A DNA stretch of 64,000 nucleotides, taken from positions 42,761,295 through 42,825,294 of the forward strand of contig NC_052507.1 of assembly GCF_014356525.2 (NCBI RefSeq). Reading direction: 5' to 3'. Shown here piece after piece: positions 21,456-32,187 of this stretch (within the stretch, counting starts at the first letter, position 1; each line of letters begins with the position of its first letter). The notes below the pieces were generated by a model. It did no database searches, was not told the DNA's origin, and was given only the letters and a program-made list of their open reading frames with translations. The position numbers were made by a program, and so were the translations under genes. This DNA comes from Nilaparvata lugens. Its lineage: Eukaryota; Arthropoda; Insecta; Hemiptera; Delphacidae.

Positions 21456-22060
21456 TCAATAGTTGTGGTGATTGTTGCATTTTTTCTTTTGTGTTGTTTT
21501 TTGGTGTTGGTGTTTTGTTCTTTTTGTCATGTCTGGATTTTTCCCTTCCTTGGTTTTTTCAGTTTTGTAACTTGGCCTAAAAATAGTTTTTCAGAGGCGG
21601 GGGTATGGTCTGGCCAGAGAATTCGAACTGTACCGCCAAAATGCCAGACTGCAGTTCTGCCAATAGCAGGCTTGTTTGCGCCAGCGCAGACCGTCCAGCT
21701 GTTTTGACCTTGTCGATGTAAAAAGCCCCAGTCCATCTTGTCTTGTCAGCCCGTTGTCTTGTTGCAAGACCAAAATTGTGTGTTTGTCATGTAATTTCGA
21801 TCGGAAATTTCTTGTAAATAATTTTTTGAGTGTCGTGTGTGTGAATTATGAATATAACAGCGTAAATAGTGTTGAATTGAATTAATTTGAATCAAATTTG
21901 AATTTATAAAGAATCCTGTTTGAGCTTTGTTCGAAACACAGTGTATGACCTGCAAGTTGAACACAGAATCAATGCAAAAAGGCAGCCTGGAAGCGAACCT
22001 GTCTTATTCCCAGATTTCATCCCACCCTGAACCTGATCAAAAAACCTAATAAAGGCTTCG
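21456..22060 (+). other. Probable BEL/Pao 3' UTR, polypurine tract and LTR remnant
   Basis: A T/G-rich untranslated stretch is followed by CAGAGGCGGGGG (21591-21603), a plausible polypurine tract, and then by a candidate LTR starting TGGTCTGGCC at 21606. Inside are TATAAA (about 21907) and AATAAA (about 22049). No second LTR copy exists in the window, so neither the end nor the assignment can be fixed. Confidence 0.4.
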
Positions 22061-24009
22061 ATGGGCAAGTAGTCAAGATTGGATTAAATCTGGTGAGTTT
22101 TTGCTCCTTTTTAATTGTTCATTAATGCAGAGTTTAACTGTACAAATAACCTGGCTCAGATTGAAGATTAAATTTTGCCCCTTGTTTGTATTTGATTATT
22201 TAAATAGTAAATTACAGTCCTCTGGTAGCTCTAGCCTGAGCTTTGTTCAGAACACATGTGTTTTCCATATTATACCCTTCCTGGAAAAAAAAAGATTTTT
22301 AGTTAGTATTGTTTGCCTCCCCTCTACGAGTATGCTACCTGTGCCTTTGCGTTGCGAGTTCAATAGTTGACAAAACACATTCAGTCGACATGGAATTGGT
22401 CAAGGAAATCGTAACGCTCCGCAATACTACATTATACCATATTGACGATGGATTTCTCTATCGGGTGACCTCCATCCTTGGGTCTACTCGCCCTTCAAAG
22501 CCATAAGCTAATAAGGATAATAATAAAATTGAAATTTGTACTTATATTTTCTGTGTAATCAATTCTCATGATAATTTATTGATCTTTATTATTCATCATC
22601 TTACTAATAATTAATCTTTCTTTTAATATTTTACTAGTATTATTAGGCCAGTGGGCCTACACACATGATTTTTCTTTGAGTACTAATTGATTCTTGACAA
22701 CAGAATATCTTTATAATAGATGGCTGTATGTTTCCTACTCAGTTAAAAAGAATCATTTATCGAAGAAATATGAAATTCAAGAAGCAATTAAGTAGATTAC
22801 TACTGCTTTTCAATACTACATAATTTGCAAATGATATTTAATTTTGTCAATTAATATTATTATTTTACCGTTGATACAATAATGATGTAACATGGTATCT
22901 TTTGTATATGTATATAGCCTACTTTGTTTAAAAGTGATAGATTATTTCGATAATTATTGTTTCCAGGCAAATTTTCAATACAGAACAATTTTTATAAAAC
23001 TTGTATTTATTATATCTCATTTTATCCCTCTATGAAAAACAATCTATACAGACCACTTGACAAGTGAATCACTGATCGAAACTTTGAAACCTATATTCTG
23101 TATTTTTGAAGAGCTTTTTATTCAATTCAAATTTGGAAAATCAGTAAATACTATAGAGTGAAAAGTAAATATTATAATAAGTAAGTAGAATTGATCCCGT
23201 CAACCATATCCTATCGTAGCCTATTTACAACTAATATAGTATTTCTGCAGAAGTACACTATTAAAGTGTTGGTATATAAATAGAGTATTGACGATTTCTT
23301 TTTGTATTCAAGTTCATACATCGTTTTGTTCCACTTTTTTCTTGTATTCGCATCTGTGGAGAGAAAAATTATTTTATTTTGTTTAATTACTTAGAGAAAA
23401 AACAATATTGAACAACAAAGTACAATGGATTAATGTTATAAGCCTCCATAAGTGTAGGGGAGTGTATTCAACTAGCTTCAAGCTTGCTTAACACAACTGT
23501 CCAGTTGGTAGTGCATTTGGTAGTGCTTATTTTGGGACTGCATTTGGTAAGTGCATTACATAATGGTGTTTCATGTTTCATATTTATGAACCAGTTACAT
23601 GCATAGATAGATTAAATAGCATTGACTGCCCACCTAAATCAGGGGGATTTGGAACTTGTCAAAAAATCTAAATGGTCGAACAAAAAAGACACAGCCCACA
23701 GTAACAAATACACAAGACACAGGGAAAGAAAGCATAATACCATTTATATGGAGTAATGTTGTATGTACTCTTCCTTTGAGTAAAGAGCACTCTTAGAGAA
23801 ATCTATCTTTAATTGAGATCTAAAGTTGCGTTCAATTATACTCTTCATGAAATCAGGTAAAATATAATTGGATGCTTCTGATGCATCTTTTTCCATTTTC
23901 ATCGAAAAAGCACACTGGCGTCTGCCGAACGTGACTTTATCACAATGCAGCACCTTGCATTTTCCTTTGATGTCTCCCAATAGAATTTGTTGACCTATTC
24001 AGTTGGAAA
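22061..24009. other. AT-rich intergenic stretch
   Basis: No supported gene. A GAGCTTTGTTCRRAACACA motif occurs at about 21920 and again at about 22237, a short direct repeat. A 78-codon minus frame at 23744-23980 starts with ATG and has fair amino-acid composition, but matches no family I know. Confidence 0.4.
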
Positions 24010-24700
24010 AATAACTAGTAGTTCTGTGAACAGTAGACCTCGCGCAGTTAAAAACCACAGCCTCCATCAGGGTGAATTATGTGCTGTTATGACGTGTCAG
24101 CGAAATATCGGTGTGTAAGCCACTAATGACTGTTTGAAATGTATCGTCAATAATTACTGATATTAAGTTAAATTATTATCATTAGAATGCTAATAATTTG
24201 TTGTGAACAGCTACAATCACACCGAGTTGAAGTACCTACTTACCAAGTTGAAAGCAGAGAAAAGTCGGGAGAAAATAATAAGCTACCTACTTTGAGTTAT
24301 CAATATTGCATGCCTCATCGCTTGCAATAGTTCACACGACAGCTGATTTTTTACCAAATTACATTGGGATATTAATTGCATGCGTCATTTCATGCCATTA
24401 ATAATCCACTCGACAGCTGATTTATGATAAATAATTCTATAGTCTGATTTTTACGATAATACTGGCGTTTGAAAGAGACTCTTTCTCCTTTTGTTTTATC
24501 CTTGAAATGCAGAATTTCAAAAAACCTTGTATATATATACGTTGACGCGCAATTTAAAGAGTAACATACCTGTTAAGTTTCATTGAAATCTATCGCCGCG
24601 TTTCGCCGTAAATGCGGAACATAAAAATATTCAAACATAAAGTGAAATGCAAAACCGTCGACTTGAATCTTAGACCTCACTTCGCTCGGTCAATGAAACT
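24010..24700 (+). repeat. Dispersed repeat family A, copy 1
   Basis: Begins ACTAGTAGTTCTGTGAACAG and ends TTCGCTCGGTCAAT. The same beginning, middle (ACAGCTGATTTATGAT, TATAGTCTGATTTTTAC) and end occur in the same order at 43238-44870. There is no ORF. It may be a non-autonomous element; I see no convincing terminal repeats, so the class is open. Confidence 0.7.
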
Positions 24701-25149
24701 TTGGATATCTGAGTTCTTTTTAAAGTCCTATGCTATTCTACTTGTTCTACTGAGGTACATTTTGATTTTTTTTTCATAGTAGGCCTACATGGCAGTGTGA
24801 AATTTACTGTTCTATTGATTTATTCTAACCTTGTCTACAGAATTGTGAAACTGTGGCATATGAGGAGTACTGTATGTCTAATTTTTTGTTATCCACGTCT
24901 GCATCTATTTTCAGTTTGAAGAACTGTATATTAATCTTGATTATTCAAATGTTGTATTGTTCAACATACACACACATTATTTACATTCATATAAAAACAA
25001 AATGATACACAATTTCTTCAAACCAATAAGGCCCAAAGTGAAAACCTGTGAGGGGAGAAAAATCTAAATTTTCACATGAAAACATCACTCGAGAATATGT
25101 CACCCGGCCTCACAACAGAGAGTCCTAGAGTCCTTGACTTAGAATAGAT
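24701..25149. other. AT-rich spacer between family A copies
   Basis: No gene seen. Contains a GTAGGCCTAC palindrome at about 24779. Confidence 0.4.
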
Positions 25150-25290
25150 ACGTTGACGCACAATTTAAAGAGTAACATACCTGTTAAATTTCATTGAAAT
25201 CTATTGCCGCGTTTCGACGTATATGCGGAACATAAAAATATTTTAACATAAAGAGAAATGCAAAACCGTCGACTTGAATCTTAGACCTTG
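25150..25290 (+). repeat. Dispersed repeat family A, partial copy 2
   Basis: Matches 24538-24680 closely (ACGTTGACGCACAATTTAAAG through GACTTGAATCTTAGACC). It is cut off before the TTCGCTCGGTCAAT end and lacks the 5' half. Confidence 0.75.
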
Positions 25291-26137
25291 TCTAGTCTTG
25301 ACTTAATCCCATAGTTGTACAGTCAGTACCAATGAGATTTTCTGCGCACACTTCATTGTTACCATAATATTTAGATGATGGTATTCCTAGATGAAATGGA
25401 TCGGCGTGAATACGCCGAATGGATCGACTCGTATCATTTGAGGATAATAATGATGGAACACTATTCTGTTAAAAGGAATAGTCTCCATTATGTTCTTAGG
25501 GATTTGCTTGTGATCATGTTTCTATAAAGTCGTCATTTTATCAATCAGCCTTCAAAAATTTAGGTCAACTTATACATTTCAACTCACGTTGCTACACGTT
25601 TCAACTTGGCAAAAGGACAGAGGGAATTAGTATTAATATTCTCTAGAGTCCTGGAAATATCCCTGTTATTGTTCTTGGTACCTTATACAAAAGGGACTTC
25701 ATAATACAAAAACAAATCAGTCCTTGCCGGACAAATGTAGAGAAAGAAGAAGAAGAATAAGACGACAGGAGGAGAAGAAGAACAAGCGAGAAGAAGAAGA
25801 AGATAATAGAAAAAGGAGACAAAAGAAGAAGAAGAAGGAAGAAGATGAGAAATAATAAGAAGAAAACATATATATAGGAGAAGATTATAACCGTTGAGTA
25901 CACTATTTCATCTATTACCACTCTTTTCTTGAATTGAAAATTTATAAATTACTGGTGGTACTCCCATACAGTAGCAGTCAGGGGGTGTGTATTCAAATAC
26001 CGTTGGATAACATCTTTTCAATATTGTTCCATCCATCTAGAAGTATATAATCTGTTCTTTCTTACATTGATATCAGTTATGTATAAGTTACTGCAGTATC
26101 AAAATTTCGCCTTAACCTGAACAATTGAAAGTCACAT
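25291..26137. other. Intergenic stretch with a polypurine (GAA-rich) tract
   Basis: No supported gene. About 25738-25860 is an almost pure purine strand made of AGAAGA-type units, able to form triplex-like structure. The open frame across it on the minus strand is only a by-product of low complexity. Confidence 0.5.
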
Positions 26138-27931
26138 TTTTTTTAAACATTTTTATTGCCCATAAAAACAAAATACAAAATAAAAAAAAACTTACAAAAG
26201 AAATATTCTAGATTATAATATTATGCTATTTTACAAATAAATTAAAATTACATGGCACCACCCAGCAAGGGCAAAACCCTGACCGCTGAGTGAGAGTATC
26301 AGCTTTTTAGACAATATAAAAATTTATTTACTAATAATCAAAGCTACAAAAATCGAAGTTAACAATAAATTACTAGTAATTATAATATTTGACTGATGTC
26401 GAAGAAAAATTTTTGTATCACCCACTTATTTATCTGTTTCATCCTCTGTCTATTAGAAAGATATTCTGACAATGCATTTGGCATGATATTTATTATTTTT
26501 GAGCTAAGATACCCCAATTGTCTTCGCACTATTGTCAAATCTGAATAGTTGATATTATAAATGTTATGAGATGTAACTCTCAGGTTATACATAGAAACGT
26601 TATTATTCACTGTAAATTCATCCTTCCTCATCCATGCATAATAGAGAAGTTTCTTTATATAAATTTGACGTACTGTCATCACTTCAAATTCGGCAAATGT
26701 TTCACTACTAGAAAAAGCCCTTGGCTTATTAAGAATTGCTTTCATTATCATTTTTTGAGATGTAAAAATTTTATTCATGAAAACATCATACGCTCCTTCC
26801 CATACCACTAACCCATATTGCAGCACCGATTGAACATAGGCAAAGTAAAGGACCCTAAGTAATTTAATGTCTAATATTTTACGGACTTTATAAAAGATAA
26901 AGGAAATAAATTTTAAGCGTTTACAGATATATTCTATATGAGGCTCCCACTTAAGGTTACAATCAACCATGATGCCCAGATACTTTATTATAGATTTTTC
27001 ATTTTTTAGTTGAGGGCATGCACAATCCTTCCATTTCTCAAAATCACAATTTGTATGTATTTTTAAATTCATAGCATCATTTGGTTGACCAACTATTGTA
27101 GGAGAAAATGTAATATATTTAGTTTTTGATGTATTTATACTCAATGTATTAATATCAAGCATTTATTGTTTAACAATGGATATTACTCTTTCTGCTCTCG
27201 AGTACGTCTCTAACCATGAGCGGTCCTTAACTATTACAGCCGTATCGTCAGCAAAGGAAATTATTTTCGAACTATCAATATTTAGTTTGAAGATGTCGTT
27301 GATATAGAGTAAAAATAAAATCGGGGACAAGACGGTACCTTGTGGTAATCCAAAGTCGTATTTGACTTTGGATTCAAAGGATGAAAGTAGTATTTGATTT
27401 GTAACTGTTGTTATCAGTTATTAATTGTGTCCGATCTCTTAAATAATTCAAGGTGGAGTCCTCTAATCCCGTACCTCTCCAATTTTTTTAGTAATTTATT
27501 GTGGGGTATGGTATCATAGGCTTTTGCCAGGTCAATCATTATAGCTAGGCATTTGTTGTTATTGGAAGACATGGCTTCAGAAACTTCATTTGTGAAGGCG
27601 GCCAGAGCGTCCTCAGTATTTTTGTTACTTTGGAAGCCATATTGATCCTTATGAATTATGTTGTGATTTTTTATAAAACCCATCAATCTAGTTTTGATTG
27701 CTTTCCCCATTATTTTTGCTAGATTACTGATTGAACTTATGGGTCTATAATTCTCCGGAAGATCAACGTTACCTGAGTTGAAAAGCGGTTTAATTCTGGC
27801 TATCTTGAAGCAAATCGGGAATTTACCAGCCTCAAAGCATTTATTAATGATGAAACATAAAGGTTCTGCAATCCAAGAAGATATTTTCTTTATTGTAATA
27901 TTATTGATATGGTCTAGTCCGGGGCTTGCTG
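26138..27931 (-). pseudogene. 5'-truncated non-LTR retrotransposon (RT to 3' end)
   Basis: Starts at the right with SPGLDHINN and RT blocks LINKCFEAGKFPICFKIARI and ENYRPISSISNLAKIMGK (to 27711), continues QYGFQSNKNTEDALAAF and IDLAKAYDTIPHNKLL. A frameshift near 27420 leads to the frame with GLPQGTVLSPILFLLYIND and the catalytic FADDTAVI (about 27240). A TAA at 27163-27165 is followed by the same frame to 26380 (KYLGIMVDCNLKWEPHI, thumb and C-terminal domain). The 3' UTR carries AATAAA (minus strand, about 26153) and ends in a poly(A), seen as T8 at 26138. It lacks endonuclease and ORF1. The C-terminal part is clearly related to the 34.9-37.9 kb element but well diverged. Not active. Confidence 0.88.
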
Positions 27932-28482
27932 TAAAAAAAGTAACTGTTGAAACAAAAAAAAAAAAATAGCAAACACTTCAAACAAAAAATTAGCATACAC
28001 TTTCAAAAAAGAAAAAGAAAAAGAAAAGGTCGCGCATTAAATGATGGAATTCGCCATAGGTCTTCCTTTTTTTATTGATTGGATGTACCCACTGGTCCCG
28101 TGCTGTCACCGAATACAATAAAACCAGCTTATTATCACTACTACTGCTGCTGCTGCTGGAGTCATCAAACCAAGGTAAGTCACAAGAAAATCCAGATTCA
28201 CACCACGGGACCGTCGGAGTTGACATCTTCCTGCATTCTGACGGGAAACGTGGCCGGTATAGGATCGCAACAGTCGTGGCGGTGTGAATTGGCATGTGGC
28301 TAGCGTGGCCGGCGTGGCGTGCGTCCAGCCACGCACGCCACGTGCTGTGTGGAATGGCCTTAACCATTGGATTGACCGTGGTCGAACGTAACTGGTGTTG
28401 GTGGAACGAATTATTTCTGATTTGAACAGCTGATAGACTTCAACCTTGTTCAATTGCCTTGACAAGGTTGGTGGAACGGGGC
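27932..28482. other. Spacer with a strong GC-rich hairpin
   Basis: No supported gene. An A-rich run (27935-27966) abuts the truncated element. At 28313-28342 CGTGGCGTGCGT and its exact complement flank CCAGCC, a perfect 12-bp hairpin in an otherwise AT-rich region. The surrounding 28240-28360 is notably GC-rich, which suggests a separate inserted repeat. Confidence 0.5.
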
Positions 28483-28540
28483 ATAAGAGAAATGCCAAAC
28501 CGTAGACTTGAATCTTAGACCTCACTTCGCTCGGTCAATT
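28483..28540 (+). repeat. Dispersed repeat family A, 3' end fragment (copy 3)
   Basis: AGAGAAATGCCAAACCGTAG through CCTCACTTCGCTCGGTCAAT, matching the last 55 bases of the other copies. Confidence 0.7.
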
Positions 28541-28611
28541 ATTGAGTTTGAAATTATTTAAACTTTCGATTCACGATCAAATTCATTAAGATTTATTACA
28601 TACTTATGCCA

Positions 28612-29463
28612 AAGTGAATAATAATAATCCCAATAATAATAATAATAATAATAAATAGATACTGTGTAGAATACTACATCAGGAGCTGGCACTGAAGTAC
28701 AAAATGGTCAACAATCATACCCCCTACTACATATATACCAGCCGAGCAATGTCCTTGAGAACAGTGAAGTTAAAATCTACTGGAACAGAGATATAATCAC
28801 CGATAGAACTGTCCCACACAATAGACCAGGCATCACAGTAATAGACAAAGAAATGAAACACACCTACCTAATTGATGTCACAATTCCCAACACCGGCAAC
28901 ATTCAAAAGAAAACAACCGAGAAAATAGCATCAACTTCTGTGTGACGAAATAAAGCAGATGTGGCATCAGAAGCGAGTCCACATAGTTCCCATTGTAATA
29001 TCATCAACAGCCGTAATTCCAAGATCTCTTCACAAATCCATGGAGCAACTGAATCTTTCATCCGACCTGTTCACTCAACTACAGAAATCAGTCGTTTTGG
29101 ACACCTGTTCAATAACAAGAAGGGTCCTGAACATCACGGAAAACAACAGTGAGGAAAACTAGTGACTATTACACAACACCATCATACCAACACAGTGAAA
29201 AATAGTGGGACAAACAACTGCGAATAATACTAGTATAATATTAACTCTATTAATACATCAATATTGTCAATAGTCAAGAAATTACAAATGTATGTCATTG
29301 TTACATGTATAATACGAACTATATTATTATTCATTAGTCAACAAACTCAATAGTAAAGTTCGCTTACTTGACTTGGGTCCGTAAGCACTCTAAAGACCAA
29401 CCATCTGGTTGTGAAGAAGCATACCAGCAGAATAATAATAATAAAATAACAATAATAATAATA
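28612..29463 (+). mobile_element. 5'-truncated R4/Dong-like non-LTR element inside (TAA)n
   Basis: The insert (about 28660-29430) is flanked on both sides by AAT/TAA microsatellite (28612-28655 and 29430-29463). It encodes the last 140 or so residues of a restriction-enzyme-like-endonuclease RT protein and a 270-base 3' UTR. Dong elements are known to insert into TAA repeats, and the R4/Dong group carries this type of endonuclease, so sequence and site agree. Confidence 0.7.
28738..29162 (+). pseudogene. C-terminal endonuclease region of an R4/Dong-like RT
   Basis: The first frame reads VKIYWNRDIITDRTVPHNRP then TYLIDVTIP (about 28770-28890), the region that in restriction-like endonucleases has the PD...D signature; here it reads RPGIT, with Gly in place of the catalytic Asp. 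After a frameshift near 28940 the conserved tail DEIKQMW, VHIVPIVISS, LQKSVVLDTCSITRRVL runs to a stop at 29160. The RT and upstream zinc fingers are gone. Dead by truncation, frameshift and loss of the Asp. Confidence 0.75.
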
Positions 29464-31185
29464 GGTAATATCCCAAAGGTCTATCTTGTTAATGTGAGAA
29501 TAGGTCTATATTGAAATGTGCGAAAATGGTCGCTTACTGAGCAAAGTTTTTTCTACTCAAGTTATGGTGCAATGGACAAAACAGAACAATCAGTTACAGA
29601 ACGATGAAGGAATATAATCAGATCTAAGAAAATACAAGTATTGTTATTGATTGTTCTATTGTACGTAATGAATTACTTTTATATATCCCTCAAATAGCTT
29701 ACAGCTAGAGAGATACCTCCTATCGCACTGTTGTAACATTTATTTATTCATTTGTTGATATAATTACAAATTAATGAATAAATAAATAAATCAATTGATA
29801 GATTATCAAATGAATAGATAAATGAATTATTATTATTTATCGGCACATAAAAAATATATTTTTAAGTTTCTGGAGAACTATAGTAGTCCTATAAAACTAT
29901 GAGGTTCTTTATCATTATATTTTTCACTGTATGTCAATCCTCTTTCCCACACTATTCGAGATGACGCATCATGAGTTAGTTATTGATCGAGAGATTGAAA
30001 TTTGAATTTCTTATTATCTTATTCGAGTTATTTTCATAGAGAATGCTCAATTTCCAAAAAAAACTATACTATTTGCACAAGATTTCTTGATCTAATAACG
30101 TTACTCCATCTCTCTCTAATCAATAACTTTCATGAGAGAATGTTATCTTCAAATTTGTTTATTCTTGCCGTTACAAAGCAAGGTCCTCTAGGTGAAAGAT
30201 ATTGCTCGGAAAGTAACAAAGTCTTTCAAATGAGCTCTGAATTTCTTATACTCTTCAGAAAGAGACAAGGGAGAATAATTGAGTTGGATGCCTCAAGAAA
30301 GACTATCCAATTCTTGAAGATGCTTTGAGAAAAATGAATGAAGGCTGAGCACGATACAAGAAATTCCTTTTTTTTTTCATTTTCTTGAATAAGTAAGGAG
30401 CGTTCTTGTTCTACTAATGGAATGAAGATGCTCGCAGTATTGGTTCAGAAGAGAAGATCGTGGTACGGAATGCTTCAAGTCCCAGAGCTCCATGATTAAT
30501 ATCAGAAACGGGCTCTGACCAAACTGATCAACAATTCAAATTCGATAGGAATGATTTAAAAATCCCCCCTCCAAAGATTCTTCCATATTTTGTACCATGA
30601 ACTCAGTTTGATTGAATTTTACTCAGATAGGGTCTTGACGGCTAATCTCACCTCAAGCGGAATCAAGGCTCCAACAATAGAACATTATGAGATGAAGAAA
30701 AAATTTAAATCATGACAGGAGAAATCAATTAGGTTGAACTTGATAAGTAAAAGAAGGCTTAAGTCTTCATAATGTCCATCGAATCTCCAAGGCATATTGT
30801 GCAAAATTTTTGAAGACTCCTTCCTTGATAACTAGCTTATTCATTTGAGCCTAGATCCTGTTCCAGGTTCCAGCTTATTTTAGGCCTGGAACCTGTTTCA
30901 TGGAATTTGGAGGCACTACAGCATCAGAAAAATGCACCAGAACACACATAATCCGAAAATAGTATGGAATAATAACTTATTATCACATTCGTGAATTTAG
31001 CATTTGAACAGCTTTCTATAGTATAAAATAACCTCCAAGAATAAAATTAAACATTGGATCATGATTCTTTGAAGACCTTCAACATGAGTAACAGAATTTC
31101 ACAATAGACGATTTTGAAGACTCCAATTTTTAAAAGCATTTCCAATAGTTTCTAATTGGATAAGTTAGCTTCCAAAAAACAAAAA
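29464..31185. other. AT-rich intergenic stretch
   Basis: No supported gene. Contains degenerate AATAAATA/AATGAATA simple sequence at about 29755-29835 and a perfect 10-bp hairpin (CAGGTTCCAG / CTGGAACCTG, 30864-30895). Confidence 0.4.
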
Positions 31186-31837
31186 CCTGGTGTGGCGCAC
31201 TCACATAACTTTCCTTGCCATTATGATAATTGATCAACTGACGCTAGTGTTCCCGCGCATCTCGAGTCCACTTTTCTAAGATCTGAGCCAGCTGGTGAGA
31301 GGACAATAACGCTGGAGACACACGAAGTCTGCTATCTCTTCATAGTGAATGATGTAATAGAATCAACAGTTGCCAACAGTTTGCAATTGAATAATCTTAT
31401 TTTCTCTAATTTCGAGCTTATTTTGAATTTTAGGTGAAAATGTTACTGAACATTAACTTTAGAGATTTTCATGCTTAATGTTTTCCAATCGAATTTTTTT
31501 GTTTTAATTGTATCTGAAGCCTGATAATTGAAAATCTAAAATCAAAGTTTGCATTGATGGTGAAGTGCTCCTGAAATTTTTACAGATATGGGACTTGTAG
31601 CAGTTGATAGCAGTTGTAGCAGTTCGTGTCGGATCCTTATAGTGTAAGGACCTTCAGTTCCAAATTTCAAGTTATTTCGTTAAATGGGAGATGAGATATC
31701 GTGTACACAGACGCACATACACTCATACACACACACTCACACACACACACACACACACACACCACACACACACCACACACACACACACACACACACCACA
31801 CACACACACACACACACACCACACACACACACAACAC

Positions 31838-31912
<75 letters not shown>

Positions 31913-32047
31913 GACCAATACTCAAAAACCACTTTTTTGGACTCAGGGGACCTTGCAAAGTATAGAAATTTAGAAATTGGGGTACCTTAATTTTTTCAGA
32001 AAGCAATACTTTCCTTATCTATGGTAATAGGGCAAGGAAAGTAAAAA
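31186..32047 (+). repeat. Dispersed repeat family B, copy 1, with (CA)n core
   Basis: Starts CCTGGTGTGGCGCACTCACA and ends GGGCAAGGAAAGTAAAAA. Near the left end is ACTTTCCTTGCC and its complement lies at the right end, so the repeat has short terminal inverted repeats. The same sequence is at 56282-57143. No protein is encoded; the long frames across the centre are CA-repeat artefacts. It behaves as a MITE-like unit. Confidence 0.8.
31719..31909. repeat. (CA)n microsatellite within family B
   Basis: About 190 bases of CA with scattered interruptions. Its flanks (GATATCGTGTACACA on the left, ACAGACCAATAC on the right) are the same as around the shorter CA tract at 56926-57004, showing that the array belongs to the repeat and varies in length between copies. 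Confidence 0.9.
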
Positions 32048-32099
32048 TAATAGAGAATATGCATGACTTGTTGATTCTCACTTCAAACTGTCAGTATAA

Positions 32100-32187
32100 C
32101 CTCAGGGGACCTTGAAACGTATAGAAATATAGAAATTGGGGTACCTTAATTTTTTTACCTATGGTAATAGGGCAAGGAAAGTAAAAA
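32100..32187 (+). repeat. Family B, partial 3' copy
   Basis: CCTCAGGGGACCTTGAAACG through GGGCAAGGAAAGTAAAAA, the last part of family B with an internal deletion. The 50 bases just before it (AATATGCATGACTTG... CTTCAAACTGTCAGTAT) recur at about 58888-58935 without the B piece. Confidence 0.75.

Noticed and set aside
23744..23980. 78-codon ATG-started minus frame
   Set aside because: Reasonable composition, but no family match, splice context or neighbour support; left unannotated.
25643..25921. Minus-strand Leu/Ser/Phe-rich frame resembling a membrane protein
   Set aside because: It is the translation of the GAA-rich purine tract.
31667..32006. Several overlapping open frames of alternating Thr/His or Val/Cys on both strands
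   Set aside because: They are translations of the (CA)n tract and encode no real protein.
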